Positions 37,067 through 46,914 of a DNA stretch of 64,000 bases are shown here, in pieces. This stretch comes from Dryocola boscaweniae (GTDB lineage: Bacteria > Pseudomonadota > Gammaproteobacteria > Enterobacterales > Enterobacteriaceae). The number at the start of each line of letters is the position of its first letter. Position 1 is the first letter of the stretch. The notes beneath the pieces were generated by a model. The model ran no database searches, had not been told where the DNA came from, and was given only the letters and a program-made list of their open reading frames with translations. The DNA is taken from NCBI RefSeq assembly GCF_025215095.1, contig NZ_JALHAP010000071.1, positions 62,001-126,000 of the forward strand, read 5' to 3'. Made by a program: the position numbers and the translations under genes.

Positions 37067-38172
37067 CCACTGCAATGCTAAAACGACAACATGGACTTTT
37101 CGCGCTTAGCCTGGGAGCACTGCTGGCCCTCGCAGGTTGTACCACCAAAACCACCGCGCCGGTTTCTGAAACCGCAAAGCCGGTCGATGTCGAAACGGTT
37201 GCGAAGCAGAAGATCCCTGCAGGCGTGAAAGACCGCAACGCCTGGGCGAAGGATCTGGCTACAACCTTTAAGAGCCAGGATATCGCGCCAAGCGAAGAAA
37301 ATATCTGCTCAGTGCTGGCGGTCGCCCAGCAGGAATCCAATCTGGTCGCCGATCCGGCGGTGCCAAACCTGAGCAAAATCGCCTGGCAAGAAATTGACCG
37401 TCGTGCCGAAAAGCTCCATATCCCACCGTTTCTGGTGCGCACCGCGCTGCTGATTAAATCTCCCAACGGCAAGAGCTACAGCGAGCGGCTGGATAACGTC
37501 AAAACCGAAGGCCAGCTAAGCGCCATTTTTGATGATTTTATCGATATGGTGCCGATGGGGCAGAAGCTGTTCGGTAACCTTAACCCGGTACACACCGGCG
37601 GCCCGATGCAGGTCAGCATTGCCTTTGCCGAGCAGCATACCGGCGGCTATCCGTGGAAGATGGAAGGTACGGTGCGCCAGGAAGTGTTCACGCGGCGTGG
37701 CGGGCTGTGGTTCGGCACTTACCACCTGCTGAACTATCCGGCAAATTATACCCGGCCGATTTACCGTTTTGCCGACTTCAATGCCGGGTGGTACGCCAGC
37801 CGTAACGCCGCTTTCCAGAACGCGGTAAGTAAAGCGACGGGCGTAAAACTAATGCTGGATGGCGATCTGATCCTCTATAACACCGACAAGCCGGGCAGCA
37901 CGGAGCATGCGGTAAGAAAGCTTGCGAGCAGACTGGATATGAGCGACAGCCAAATTCATCGCGCGCTGCAAAAAGGCGACAGCATCGACTTTGAGAAAAC
38001 CGATTTGTACGAGCAGGTTTATGCGATAGCGGATAAGAAAGCGGGCAAGAAATTGCCGAGAGAAATGCTGCCGGGCATTACGCTTGAAAGCCCAAAAATC
38101 ACGCGTAATCTGACAACGGCGTGGTTTGCTAAACGGGTCGATGAAAGACGTGCGGCCTGTATGAAGCGCTAA
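37063..38172 (+). CDS. yaiW: Surface-exposed lipoprotein YaiW
   Basis: A 369-residue outer-membrane lipoprotein, with lipobox LALAGCTT and body very similar to E. coli YaiW (364 residues): NICSVLAVAQQESN, KIAWQEIDRRAEKLHIP, GGPMQVSIAFAEQH and the C-terminal ESPKITRNLTTAWFAKRVDERRA. In E. coli it is cotranscribed with sbmA and helps uptake of proline-rich antimicrobial peptides. Here it has been separated from sbmA by about 4.9 kb and its ATG overlaps the LysR stop. A terminator follows. Confidence 0.95.
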   Translation: MTTAMLKRQHGLFALSLGALLALAGCTTKTTAPVSETAKPVDVETVAKQKIPAGVKDRNAWAKDLATTFKSQDIAPSEENICSVLAVAQQESNLVADPAVPNLSKIAWQEIDRRAEKLHIPPFLVRTALLIKSPNGKSYSERLDNVKTEGQLSAIFDDFIDMVPMGQKLFGNLNPVHTGGPMQVSIAFAEQHTGGYPWKMEGTVRQEVFTRRGGLWFGTYHLLNYPANYTRPIYRFADFNAGWYASRNAAFQNAVSKATGVKLMLDGDLILYNTDKPGSTEHAVRKLASRLDMSDSQIHRALQKGDSIDFEKTDLYEQVYAIADKKAGKKLPREMLPGITLESPKITRNLTTAWFAKRVDERRAACMKR

Positions 38173-38177
38173 AAGTA

Positions 38178-38197
38178 AAGCCCTCGCGTGAGGGCTT
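38178..38197. terminator. Terminator between yaiW and yaiY
   Basis: Inverted repeat AAGCCCTC / GAGGGCTT with a GCGT loop, right after yaiW and touching the yaiY stop codon; probably serves both convergent genes. Confidence 0.75.
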
Positions 38198-38522
38198 AAT
38201 AATAGTGGCGGTGACGATATTTAACCGCGAGGCCAATCACGCCAAGGAACATGCAGCCCAGCAGGAACGGCACCAGGCCGAATACGGTGCTGACCGCAAG
38301 CCCCATTTCGATGCGTGGGCGGGTTGCGTCGTTGCCCTGCGCCAGATGTTCCAGCACGCCGGGGGCATGAACCAGTAAATTCAGTATCTGGCTGCCGACC
38401 CAAAAACAAAACAGAATAAAGACCGCGTAAGCGATATTGCTCAGCGTCGCGCCACCTGTTTTGGTGGTGGAAACGGTAATCGTTGCGGGGACAACATGTT
38501 TCGACAAAGTGATATCAGTCAT
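38196..38522 (-). CDS. yaiY: Inner-membrane protein YaiY (DUF2755)
   Basis: A 108-residue membrane protein matching E. coli YaiY (102 residues) in the core (NIAYAVFILFCFWVGSQILNLLVHAPGV; EMGLAVSTVFGLVPFLLGC). Two hydrophobic segments. Start set at MTDITLSK because GGGAGG lies six bases upstream; a longer frame begins inside noncoding sequence. Function unknown. Same place as in E. coli, between yaiW and yaiZ. Confidence 0.9.
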   Translation of the reverse strand: MTDITLSKHVVPATITVSTTKTGGATLSNIAYAVFILFCFWVGSQILNLLVHAPGVLEHLAQGNDATRPRIEMGLAVSTVFGLVPFLLGCMFLGVIGLAVKYRHRHYY

Positions 38523-38789
38523 TATGACCTCCCATAAAACCGAAACGCCAATCAGGTTTCCGCCCGATAATTGCAGCAAGTTTGGCAGGTCATAAGGTTT
38601 GTCAATATCAGATTGTTGGTAATTTCAGCGCAGGAATCCTCCTGGATTTGCATTTTTTGCGTTAAATCACAATTCTGTAACTTAAATGAAATTTTTGTAA
38701 CATTATCCCGATTGACGTCTATTAACGTGCAGTTTCTCGCCGCGGGCTGTGCGACAATGCGGCAACTTTTTTTCCTGACGGACGGCATC

Positions 38790-39020
38790 ATGACTGCGAA
38801 AACCCTGAGCTTAAAAATGCGTCGCGACTGGCACTACTATGCCGTGGCGATTGGCCTGATTTTCATCCTCAACGGTGTAATCGGCCTGCTGGGCTTTAAA
38901 ACGGAAGGCTGGCAAAGCTATGCGGTAGGGCTGGTGACCTGGGTTATCTGTTTCTGGCTTGCGGGGCTTGTGATTCGCCGTCGCCCGGAACCTGTTGAAC
39001 CGGGCTCGGCAAAAGAATAG
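38790..39020 (+). CDS. yaiZ: Inner-membrane protein YaiZ (DUF2754)
   Basis: A 76-residue protein with two hydrophobic segments, clearly the homologue of E. coli YaiZ (70 residues): KMRRDWHYYAVAIGLIFILN, GWQSYAVGLVTWVICFWLAGL. I use the ATG at 38790, which gives the family length; an in-frame extension of 73 codons upstream is noncoding. Function unknown. Its end is one base from the ddlA stop on the other strand. Confidence 0.9.
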   Translation: MTAKTLSLKMRRDWHYYAVAIGLIFILNGVIGLLGFKTEGWQSYAVGLVTWVICFWLAGLVIRRRPEPVEPGSAKE

Positions 39021-39021
39021 C

Positions 39022-40122
39022 TTAGGCGGTAATTGAGCTCTTAAGGGCGCAGTCTTGCTGATGGCGCTCCAGCGCCAGTTCAATCAGGCGGGTGATAAGC
39101 GTCTGGTAATCCAGGCCGCTCGCCTGCCAGAGTTTTGGATACATGCTGATATTGGTAAATCCAGGCAGCGTATTGATTTCATTGATAATCACTTCGTCAT
39201 CTTCCGTCAGGAACACATCTACGCGCGCCATGCCGCTGCACTCAAGCGCCTGGTATGCGCGCACGGCGATCTCGCGGATCTTATCGTTGATCCCGGCGGA
39301 AATATTGGCCGGAACGACAATCTGCGCGCCTTTATCATCAATGTATTTAGTGTCGTAAGAGTAGAAGTCGCTGTTCACCACCACTTCACCGCAGGTGCTG
39401 GCCTGCGGGTCGTCATTGCCCAGCACGGCGCATTCAATTTCGCGGCCTTTAATGCCCGTTTCCACCACAACTTTGTTATCGAACTCGAAGGCGAGCGCGA
39501 CGGCGGTTTCGTACTGCCGATCGTTATTCACCTTGCTTACGCCCACGGACGAGCCCTGATTTGCCGGTTTGATAAACAGCGGCAGGCCGAGTTGTTTTTC
39601 CACTTCGGCAAAATTGATTTTGTCGCGGCTGGCGCGGGTGAGGGTAATAAACGGCGCGACGTTCAGCCCGGCATCGCGCAGCAGGCGTTTGGCCACGTCT
39701 TTGTCCATGCTTACCGCTGAGCCAAGCACGCCGGAGCCAACAAACGGCAGGTTCGCCACGCGCAGCATGCCCTGAAGCGAGCCGTCTTCCCCAAGCGTGC
39801 CGTGAACGATAGGGAAAATAACGTCTACCTGGGAAAGCTGTTGTGCAGAGTTTGAGTCGATTAACTGATGCTGATTCTGGCCCGGCACCAGGGCGACATT
39901 TTTCTCGGAACGGTTCAGGGCGATAAGCGCCGGGTTTTCTGCGTGCAGCAGATAGCTGGAGGCGTCGTTAATATGCCACTGGCCCTGCTTATCAATGCCC
40001 AGCAGCACTACATCGAACTTCGACTTATCAATGGCGTCGACGATATTCTTTGCCGACTGCAGCGACACTTCGTGTTCTGCCGATTTTCCACCAAACACGA
40101 TACCAACCCGCAGTTTTGCCAT
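39022..40122 (-). CDS. ddlA: D-alanine--D-alanine ligase A
   Basis: A 366-residue cytoplasmic ATP-grasp enzyme that makes the D-Ala-D-Ala dipeptide for peptidoglycan. Matches E. coli DdlA (364) throughout: [76 protein letters not shown] and [16 protein letters not shown]. Start set at MAKLRVGIV, nine to ten bases after TAAGGA; an ATG four codons further up would put that site at its own start. Same location as in E. coli. Confidence 0.97.
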   Translation of the reverse strand: MAKLRVGIVFGGKSAEHEVSLQSAKNIVDAIDKSKFDVVLLGIDKQGQWHINDASSYLLHAENPALIALNRSEKNVALVPGQNQHQLIDSNSAQQLSQVDVIFPIVHGTLGEDGSLQGMLRVANLPFVGSGVLGSAVSMDKDVAKRLLRDAGLNVAPFITLTRASRDKINFAEVEKQLGLPLFIKPANQGSSVGVSKVNNDRQYETAVALAFEFDNKVVVETGIKGREIECAVLGNDDPQASTCGEVVVNSDFYSYDTKYIDDKGAQIVVPANISAGINDKIREIAVRAYQALECSGMARVDVFLTEDDEVIINEINTLPGFTNISMYPKLWQASGLDYQTLITRLIELALERHQQDCALKSSITA

Positions 40123-40255
40123 GCCCGAACCCATCCTTAATCATTACGAAGGCGGACAACATACCACGCTCATAATGCGGATTCATGTGCTTCGTGGCCC
40201 TTAAAACGTCTCAACTTCTATACTGATTATTCCGTAAACAAATAAGGGCCGCGGA

Positions 40256-40954
40256 ATGGCGAAAGGAGTAAAGACCGTGATTGTCTTAACCGTAACGGCG
40301 GTGGCGGCGTTCTGGATTTATGAGCGCCTTCCCCCGCAGTACAACCCCTTTGCGCCTTTGTCCATTGACGATCCGCCGACGCTTGTTACGCGTTACAAAC
40401 TCCGCCAGATGGCAAACCATCCTGAGGCTTGCCTGGCGTTGTTAAACCAGGCGCAAAAGCGCGAGCAATTGAGCTTCCGAAGCGTTGCGGATGTCGGGGG
40501 GAAATGTCCTTTGAACGATGTGGTCAGAGTGCAGAGTTTTGGTGATGTAAAACTCAGCAGCAGCTTTCTTGCCAGTTGTCCGTTGGCGCTGAGCAGCACG
40601 ATGTTTATTCACCAACGCGCGGTGCCGCAGGCGTTAGCCACTTTTGGCAGCAAATTAACCCGTGTTAATCACCTGGGCAGCTACGCCTGCCGCAATATTT
40701 ATAATCGCCAGGATGCCCGCCTCAGCGAACATGCAACGGCCGACGCGTTGGATATCAGCGGTTTTGGCTTTGCCAATAAGCAGCAAATCACCGTATTGAA
40801 AGGCTGGGATTCAGACGGGCAGAGCGGGGAATACCTGCGATCCGTCTTTGAAAATGGCTGTCCATTTTTTGGCAACGCTCTGGGACCTGACTACAACGCC
40901 GCGCACGCCAACCATTTTCATCTGGGCATGCGCGGCTACGGGCTGTGTCGATGA
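40256..40954 (+). CDS. Extensin-family domain protein, periplasmic
   Basis: A 232-residue protein with an N-terminal hydrophobic anchor (VIVLTVTAVAAFWIYERL) and a domain of the bacterial extensin-like type, related to zinc D-Ala-D-Ala peptidases. The putative metal/catalytic motifs are SEHATADALDISGF (HxxxxAxD) and AHANHFHLGMRGYG (HxxH-like). Five or six cysteines suggest disulfides. A role in cell-wall processing is plausible, and the ddlA neighbour fits, but it is not shown. Not part of the E. coli K-12 arrangement. Confidence 0.82.
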   Translation: MAKGVKTVIVLTVTAVAAFWIYERLPPQYNPFAPLSIDDPPTLVTRYKLRQMANHPEACLALLNQAQKREQLSFRSVADVGGKCPLNDVVRVQSFGDVKLSSSFLASCPLALSSTMFIHQRAVPQALATFGSKLTRVNHLGSYACRNIYNRQDARLSEHATADALDISGFGFANKQQITVLKGWDSDGQSGEYLRSVFENGCPFFGNALGPDYNAAHANHFHLGMRGYGLCR

Positions 40955-41029
40955 GCTAAATTTGTATGATAAACTCGGCGCCATTCCGCTTCTTTTTGTT
41001 TTCACCTCTTTAGAATAAGCGCGCACCGT

Positions 41030-42247
41030 ATGGAATCCTGGAAGGTCAATATTATCTCGGTCTGGTTCGGTTGCTTCTTTACCGGCCTTGCCATCAGCCA
41101 AATTCTTCCTTTCCTGCCGCTTTATGTGGAGCAGTTAGGCGTGACCTCGCACGAGGCGCTGTCGATGTGGTCCGGGCTGACGTTCAGCGTGACTTTCCTC
41201 GTTTCAGCCATTGTTTCACCGATGTGGGGCAGCCTTGCCGATCGCAAAGGGCGCAAACTGATGCTGCTGCGTGCCTCGCTGGGCATGGCGGTGGCGATTC
41301 TTTTGCAGGCTTTCGCCACCAACATTTGGCAGCTCTTTATTCTGCGCGCCGTTATGGGGCTGACCTCCGGTTATATTCCTAACGCTATGGCTCTGGTCGC
41401 CTCGCAGGTGCCGCGAGAGCGCAGCGGCTGGGCGCTCAGCACATTGTCTACCGCGCAAATCAGCGGGGTTATCGTCGGTCCGTTGCTGGGCGGCTACATG
41501 GCTGACCATCTCGGATTGCGGGTGGTATTTTTTGTTACCGCGGCCCTGTTGATGGTGAGCTTTACGGTGACTTTGCTGTTGATAAAAGAAGGCGGGCGTC
41601 CTCGTGTCAGCAAGGCCGAGCGGCTGTCTGGCAAAGCCGTTTTCGCCACGTTGCCTTATCCCTGGCTGATGCTTAGCCTGTTTGTCACAACGCTTGTTAT
41701 CCAGCTTTGCAATGGTTCGATTGGCCCTATTCTTGCGCTGTTTATCAAACATCTTTCTCCGGACAGCTCAAATATCGCGTTTATGAGCGGCTTTATCGCC
41801 GCCGTGCCGGGCATTTCAGCGCTATTTTCAGCGCCTAAACTGGGCAAGCTTGGCGACAGAATCGGCACCGCGCGGGTGCTAATGGCGACGCTTATCTTTT
41901 CCGTGGTGCTGTTTTTTGCCATGTCCTGGGTCACATCGCCAATGCAGCTTGCGGTGCTGCGCTTCCTGCTGGGCTTTGCCGATGGCGCCATGCTGCCCGC
42001 TGTGCAAACGCTGCTGGTGAAATATTCAAGCGATCAGGTCACCGGGCGGATATTTGGTTACAACCAGTCGTTTATGTACCTGGGCAATGTCGTGGGTCCC
42101 CTGATGGGCGCTGGCGTGTCAGCCATGGCGGGTTTCCGCTGGGTGTTTATCGCCACCGCGCTGGTAGTGCTGATTAACGTCTGGCAACTGGGGCTTGCTC
42201 TGCGCCGCAAGCGCCAAAAAGATGAGCAACGAAACCTGCGTAGTTAA
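41030..42247 (+). CDS. MFS drug efflux protein similar to MdtG
   Basis: A 405-residue inner-membrane exporter with 12 hydrophobic segments, DHA1 group. It resembles E. coli MdtG along the whole length ([40 protein letters not shown] motif [38 protein letters not shown]). E. coli mdtG sits elsewhere and is activated by MarA/SoxS; this may be a paralogue. MdtG gives fosfomycin and deoxycholate tolerance in E. coli; the range of this copy is unknown. The ribosome site is not strong. Confidence 0.88.
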   Translation: MESWKVNIISVWFGCFFTGLAISQILPFLPLYVEQLGVTSHEALSMWSGLTFSVTFLVSAIVSPMWGSLADRKGRKLMLLRASLGMAVAILLQAFATNIWQLFILRAVMGLTSGYIPNAMALVASQVPRERSGWALSTLSTAQISGVIVGPLLGGYMADHLGLRVVFFVTAALLMVSFTVTLLLIKEGGRPRVSKAERLSGKAVFATLPYPWLMLSLFVTTLVIQLCNGSIGPILALFIKHLSPDSSNIAFMSGFIAAVPGISALFSAPKLGKLGDRIGTARVLMATLIFSVVLFFAMSWVTSPMQLAVLRFLLGFADGAMLPAVQTLLVKYSSDQVTGRIFGYNQSFMYLGNVVGPLMGAGVSAMAGFRWVFIATALVVLINVWQLGLALRRKRQKDEQRNLRS

Positions 42248-42510
42248 ATAACCCCGTGGCGCATTTAATTTCATACGGTTTTTAATGCTGCTGTTTTGTA
42301 GGGAATAAAAAAAGGGCGCTTTTATTATTCCTGTCAAAGGAAAAATGGAATAACACGAGCAGGTTTGGTGTTTATGGAAGGCTATCAGGACTGTATTTTT
42401 TGCGTTCAGACACAATATTAAGTTGTCATATAAAAATAGTACCTTTGCCCTCTAGGAAAGCATGAAACGTAATGCTACCGTCATGTTTCAAACCCTCAGG
42501 GACATGTGTT

Positions 42511-42771
42511 ATGAAAAATCTTATTGCTGAGTTACTGCTTAAACTCGCCGAAAAGGAAGAAGAGTCAAAAGAGTTCGTTGCACAGATCGAAGCACTGGAA
42601 ATAGTCGTTACCGCTTTGCTTCGCCGCATGGAACAAAGCGAACAACAGGCGCTGTATACCAGTATTGAGGCGGCTTTGCATGACGCCCGCCCAAAGGGGG
42701 AAGTGTCTACTCATGACACACAATTGTTACAGCAATATTTAGAGAAACTGCTAACTCATCCGCGTAGCTGA
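42511..42771 (+). CDS. iraP: Anti-adaptor protein IraP
   Basis: An 86-residue protein, the same length as E. coli IraP ([33 protein letters not shown]). It binds the adaptor RssB and so protects the stress sigma factor RpoS from ClpXP; in E. coli it is induced on phosphate starvation. Start set at MKNLIAE; 13 upstream codons are noncoding. Helical, with a coiled-coil N-terminal half. It lies in front of phoA, as in E. coli. Confidence 0.93.
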   Translation: MKNLIAELLLKLAEKEEESKEFVAQIEALEIVVTALLRRMEQSEQQALYTSIEAALHDARPKGEVSTHDTQLLQQYLEKLLTHPRS

Positions 42772-42781
42772 ATCCTTTAAA

Positions 42782-42799
42782 CTGTCATTTTACTGTCAT
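42782..42799 (+). promoter_or_regulatory. Pho box of phoA
   Basis: Two direct CTGTCAT repeats separated by TTTA, the PhoB-binding Pho box, followed ten bases later by TATGGT as -10. It replaces the -35 element, as in E. coli phoA. Confidence 0.92.
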
Positions 42800-42862
42800 G
42801 GAATATTTATATGGTTGCTCTGTTTTTATTTAAGCCTGTAGTTTTTACACGGAGAAAATAAA

Positions 42863-44278
42863 GTGAAACAGAGCACAATTATTATAACCTTATTCCCTTT
42901 GTTACTAAGCGGACCGGCAGTCTATGCGGAAAATATACCTTCGTCTTTAGATTCTCGCGCAGCACAGGGAGATATCACCCAGCCTGGCGGCGCTCGTCGT
43001 ATTAATAACGACCGGACGGAAGCGCTACGCGCTTCGTTAATCAATAAGCCTGCCAAAAACGTCATTTTGTTGATTGGCGACGGAATGGGCGATTCTGAAA
43101 TCACCGCCGCGCGTAACTATGCTGAAGGCGCGGGCGGCTACTTTAAAGGGATTGATGCGCTGCCGCTTACCGGCCAGTACACGCATTATTCGCTTGATAA
43201 AAAATCTCATAAACCCGATTACGTCACGGATTCCGCCGCCTCGGCAACGGCCTGGAGCACGGGGGTAAAAACCTACAATGGCGCGCTGGGCGTGGATGTA
43301 AACGGGAAAGCTCACACCACCATTCTGGAGCTGGCTAAAGCCGCAGGTAAAGCCACCGGCAACGTCTCCACGGCAGAAATTCAGGATGCGACGCCGGCTG
43401 CGTTAATTTCGCACGTCACTTCCCGTAAATGCTATGGTCCGACGGCGACCAGCGAACAGTGCGCTGCAAACGCGCTGGAAAACGGCGGTAAAGGCTCTAT
43501 TACCGAGCAGCTTCTGAATGCGCGGGCCGACGTCACTTTAGGCGGCGGGGCGAAAACCTTCTCTGAAACCGCAAAAGCGGGTGAATGGAACGGTAAAACG
43601 CTGCGCGAACAGGCTGACATTCGCGGTTATCAATGGGCAGATGATGCCAGCAGCCTTGCGGCCATCACCGAAGCCAATCAGCAAAAACCCCTGATTGGCA
43701 TGTTCGCACCGGGCAACATGCCCGTGCGTTGGGAAGGGCCGAAGGCCAGCTATCATGGCAATATCGACAAACCGGCCGTCACCTGTACGCCAAACCCGCA
43801 ACGTGACGCCAGCGTGCCTTCCCTTGCCCAGATGACGGATAAAGCCATCGAGCTGCTTAAAGGCAACGAAAAAGGTTTCTTCCTGCAGGTAGAAGGCGCA
43901 TCGATTGATAAACAGGATCACGCCGCCAACCCCTGCGGGCAGATTGGCGAAACGGTCGATCTGGACGAAGCGGTACAAAAAGCGCTGGAGTTTGCCCGTC
44001 AGGACGGTAATACGCTGGTGATTGTGACGGCTGACCACGCACACTCAAGCCAAATAGTTGCTCCGGACACCAAAGCGCCAGGGCTGACGCAGGCGCTGAA
44101 CACCAAAGACGGTTCGGTAATGGTAATGAGCTACGGTAACTCGGAAGGGGAGTCGCAGGAGCATACCGGTACGCAACTGCGTGTCGCGGCTTACGGGCCG
44201 TATGCGGCGAACGTCGTCGGGCTGACGGATCAAACCGATCTGTTCTACACCATGAAAGCGGCGATGGAACTGCAATAA
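42863..44278 (+). CDS. phoA: Alkaline phosphatase
   Basis: A 471-residue periplasmic dimeric zinc/magnesium enzyme that releases phosphate from organic esters when phosphate is scarce. Signal peptide ([17 protein letters not shown]) is followed by the mature protein; the nucleophilic serine is in [14 protein letters not shown], and ligand motifs [23 protein letters not shown] and [10 protein letters not shown] are intact. The start is GTG, as in E. coli, with ACGGAGAA upstream. Regulated by PhoB through the box at 42782-42799, and phoBR are 14 kb to the right. Confidence 0.98.
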   Translation: MKQSTIIITLFPLLLSGPAVYAENIPSSLDSRAAQGDITQPGGARRINNDRTEALRASLINKPAKNVILLIGDGMGDSEITAARNYAEGAGGYFKGIDALPLTGQYTHYSLDKKSHKPDYVTDSAASATAWSTGVKTYNGALGVDVNGKAHTTILELAKAAGKATGNVSTAEIQDATPAALISHVTSRKCYGPTATSEQCAANALENGGKGSITEQLLNARADVTLGGGAKTFSETAKAGEWNGKTLREQADIRGYQWADDASSLAAITEANQQKPLIGMFAPGNMPVRWEGPKASYHGNIDKPAVTCTPNPQRDASVPSLAQMTDKAIELLKGNEKGFFLQVEGASIDKQDHAANPCGQIGETVDLDEAVQKALEFARQDGNTLVIVTADHAHSSQIVAPDTKAPGLTQALNTKDGSVMVMSYGNSEGESQEHTGTQLRVAAYGPYAANVVGLTDQTDLFYTMKAAMELQ

Positions 44279-44287
44279 TGCGCTCAG

Positions 44288-44330
44288 GGCTACAAATCGT
44301 GAATTCTAAGCGCGATTTGTAGCCTTTTTT
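44288..44330 (+). terminator. Rho-independent terminator of phoA
   Basis: 12-bp stem GGCTACAAATCG / CGATTTGTAGCC, 13-base loop, then six T. Confidence 0.9.
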
Positions 44331-44379
44331 CTCTGCGCGAGCCAGGCTTAAAGCGCCACATAATAAGAAGGATGGTGCT

Positions 44380-44697
44380 ATGAAAATTGCCTTAATAATG
44401 GTGTTACTGGCAGGCGTTGTGGGCCATGCTGCTGCGGCAGACAGAGCCATGACTCCCCAGCAACAGCGCATGACTTCGTGTAATCAACAGGCCACATCGC
44501 AGACCCTGAAAGGGGACGAGCGTAAGGCCTATATGAGCAACTGCCTGAAGAACAGCCAGTCCGCTCCTGGCGAAAAAAGTCTCACGCCGCAACAGCAAAA
44601 AATGAAAGCCTGTAACGCTGAGGCGGGCAAGCAAACGCTGACCGGCGAGGCGAGAAAAACATTCATGAGTAACTGCCTGAAAAGACAGGTGCGTTAG
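44380..44697 (+). CDS. psiF: Phosphate-starvation-inducible protein PsiF
   Basis: A 105-residue secreted protein with a signal peptide (IALIMVLLAGVVGHAAAA) and two PsiF repeats: TPQQQRMTSCNQQA...SNCLK and TPQQQKMKACNAEA...SNCLK, each with two cysteines. Function unknown. In E. coli it is transcribed with phoA; here a strong terminator separates them, so it may depend on read-through or its own promoter. A hairpin follows. Confidence 0.95.
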   Translation: MKIALIMVLLAGVVGHAAAADRAMTPQQQRMTSCNQQATSQTLKGDERKAYMSNCLKNSQSAPGEKSLTPQQQKMKACNAEAGKQTLTGEARKTFMSNCLKRQVR

Positions 44698-44704
44698 TTC
44701 CAAT

Positions 44705-44730
44705 GGGTGAGCCAGCCCGTTGGCTCACCC
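44705..44730. terminator. Hairpin after psiF
   Basis: 10-bp stem GGGTGAGCCA / TGGCTCACCC with a six-base loop, eight bases after the psiF stop. Confidence 0.75.
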
Positions 44731-44802
44731 GAAAAATCATACTTCCCTCCGTTCACCCCTCTCTATAATTAGCGCAAATGTTTCAGAATGTTCCTAATAA
44801 TT

Positions 44803-45906
44803 ATGAGTGATGATCACGGTTTCAGCAGATGGTTTTACGGCAGGTCTAAGGATTGCCCGACACACCTCAATGAAGACAGGCATCGCTCAGCGCGGCGATT
44901 TGCCCGACGAGTCTATTTACCCAGAGTTATCGGCCTTGCGACAGGTTTCTTCTGCGTCGCCTCCGTGCTTGTCATGCAGCCTCTGTCCGGCTGGTGGTGG
45001 CTACTGCTGGTGGCGAATGGTTTTATCTGGCCCCACTTTGCCTGGCAGGTGGCTGACCGGTCATCCGATCCCGTCCGTGCTGAAATTCGCAACCTGATGG
45101 TGGACTCTTTTATGGGCGGCGTGTGGATCGCGGCGATGGGCATCAATGCGCTGCCTTCAGCGCTGATTGTGGCCATGATGGGCATGAATAATATCGGCTG
45201 CGGCGGCGTAAAGCTGTTTGTATGCGGCCTGGCGGTGCTGAGCGGCGCATGCGTGGTAACGCTTGGCCTGATGCATATCCCGCTAAATCTGGAAACCATG
45301 CCTTCGCAGGTCTGGATTTGCATGCCGCTGCTGATTATCTATCCCATTTATTACGGCCTGGTCAGCTACCGGACGGCAATAAAACTCGCCGAGCACAAGC
45401 GGCGTTTGATGCAGCTAAGCACGCGGGATGGCATGACGGGCGTATACAACCGTCGCCACTGGGAGCATTTGCTGCACGGGGAGTATGAAAACTGCCAGCG
45501 TTATCAGCGCAATGCCACTTTATTACTTATCGATATCGATCACTTTAAATCCATCAACGATACTTTTGGGCACGACGTGGGCGACGAAGCGATCCTTGCG
45601 ATCACCGAGCATTTACAGCTTACTTTGCGTGTTACGGACGTGGTGGGGCGGTTCGGCGGAGATGAGTTCGGCGTGATCATGTCCGGCACGCCGCAGGAAA
45701 GCGCGATCCAGGCGATGATACGTGTTTGCGAACACCTTGATACTTTTCGGCTGCCGTGCGCGCCGCAGGTCAATCTGCAGGTCAGCGTAGGCGTGGCTGA
45801 GTTTGATCATCAGATGACCAGCTATCGAGAATGGCTAAAAGCCGCAGACGTCGCGCTTTATAAAGCAAAAAACGCCGGGCGCGGACGCATCGAAGCCGCA
45901 GCCTGA
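44803..45906 (+). CDS. dgcC: Diguanylate cyclase DgcC (AdrA/YaiC)
   Basis: A 367-residue membrane diguanylate cyclase. The N-terminal half is a MASE2 domain with several hydrophobic segments (MGGVWIAAMGINALPSALIV; KLFVCGLAVLSGACVVTLGL); the C-terminal half is a GGDEF domain with intact RFGGDEFGVIMSG and DIDHFKSINDTFGHDVGDE. In E. coli and Salmonella it is activated by CsgD and its c-di-GMP turns on cellulose synthesis. Start set at MSDDHGFSRW; five upstream codons are optional. Same position as in E. coli, psiF-dgcC-proC. Confidence 0.95.
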   Translation: MSDDHGFSRWFYGRSKDCPTHLNEDRHRSARRFARRVYLPRVIGLATGFFCVASVLVMQPLSGWWWLLLVANGFIWPHFAWQVADRSSDPVRAEIRNLMVDSFMGGVWIAAMGINALPSALIVAMMGMNNIGCGGVKLFVCGLAVLSGACVVTLGLMHIPLNLETMPSQVWICMPLLIIYPIYYGLVSYRTAIKLAEHKRRLMQLSTRDGMTGVYNRRHWEHLLHGEYENCQRYQRNATLLLIDIDHFKSINDTFGHDVGDEAILAITEHLQLTLRVTDVVGRFGGDEFGVIMSGTPQESAIQAMIRVCEHLDTFRLPCAPQVNLQVSVGVAEFDHQMTSYREWLKAADVALYKAKNAGRGRIEAAA

Positions 45907-45943
45907 CGGAGTTTGCTTTGTAAAGGAGGACGCTGAAACAACG

Positions 45944-46003
45944 TGGGGCGGATAAGCGCAAGCGTTATCCACCGTTGACGGCGAGTGCGCTTACCCGCCC
46001 TCG
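45944..46003. repeat. REP-type palindromes between dgcC and proC
   Basis: Two adjacent imperfect palindromes of REP style: GGGCGGATAAGCGCAAGCG with its TTATCC partner, then GAGTGCGCTTACCCGCCC in the opposite sense. Same sequence style as the elements at 51492-51567 and 53525-53645. Confidence 0.75.
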
Positions 46004-46009
46004 AAAAGA

Positions 46010-46819
46010 TTATGACTTACCCAATTGTTCAGACTTAGCCATACACTTCACCATCGCTTCCATCACCGCTGCGCGGAAGCCTTTCTCTTCCAGCACTTTT
46101 ACCGCTTCAATGGTGGTGCCGCCTGGCGAACAAACCATGTCTTTCAGCTCGCCCGGGTGCATACCGGTTTCCAGCACCATCTTCGCGGAGCCCATCACGG
46201 CCTGCGCTGCAAACTGATAGGCCTGTTTACGCGGCATTCCGCCCAGCACCGCGGCGTCCGCCATCGCTTCGATAAACATAAATACATAGGCCGGGGAAGA
46301 ACCGCTGACGCCCACCACGGGGTGGATCATCGCTTCGCTGACGACTTCGGCCCGGCCAAAGCTGCGGAAAATATTTACCGCGTCGGCGATATCTTCCGGA
46401 CTGACCAGCGCGTTTGGCGTGATGGAGGTCATACCGGCATTCACCAGCGCTGGCGTATTGGGCATGGCGCGGATGATTTTACGGTCGTGGCCCAGCGCCG
46501 TTGCCAGCGAGTCGAGGGTAACGCCTGCGGCAATGGAGATAATCACCGTCTCTTTATTGAGGCTGGAAGTGATTTCACCCAGTACTTTTAACATCACATT
46601 AGGCTTTACCGCCCCAAAAACGATATCAGCAATCTGCGCGACTTCCTGGGCGCTTTGCGCAGGATTGATGCCATATTCCTGACGCAGCGCTTCCACTTTG
46701 TCCGGTGACGGCGTGTAAACCCAGATATTGCCGGGCTGCACCTGCCCGCTGGAGATTAAGCCTCCGAGGATCGCTTTACCCATATTGCCGCAGCCAACAA
46801 AACCAATTTTCTTGTCCAT
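46010..46819 (-). CDS. proC: Pyrroline-5-carboxylate reductase
   Basis: A 269-residue cytoplasmic enzyme for the last step of proline synthesis, using NADPH. The dinucleotide motif IGFVGCGNMGKAILGGL is at the N-terminus, AMPNTPALVNAGMT near residue 120 and the C-terminal signature HPGELKDMVCSPGGTTIEA near 220. Length and sequence agree with E. coli ProC. Single gene. Confidence 0.97.
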   Translation of the reverse strand: MDKKIGFVGCGNMGKAILGGLISSGQVQPGNIWVYTPSPDKVEALRQEYGINPAQSAQEVAQIADIVFGAVKPNVMLKVLGEITSSLNKETVIISIAAGVTLDSLATALGHDRKIIRAMPNTPALVNAGMTSITPNALVSPEDIADAVNIFRSFGRAEVVSEAMIHPVVGVSGSSPAYVFMFIEAMADAAVLGGMPRKQAYQFAAQAVMGSAKMVLETGMHPGELKDMVCSPGGTTIEAVKVLEEKGFRAAVMEAMVKCMAKSEQLGKS

Positions 46820-46914
46820 TGTGTCACTCCGCTGTCTGTGAGGTTTGATGGACTATAGCTTAACGCGCTTTCAGGCGAATCGGCTACGCTTAAGCAAAAC
46901 AGTGGGAGGAGCCG

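Noticed and set aside
41030..42247. araJ displaced from its E. coli position
   Set aside because: Sequence follows MdtG, with [10 protein letters not shown] and [14 protein letters not shown] segments, not AraJ.
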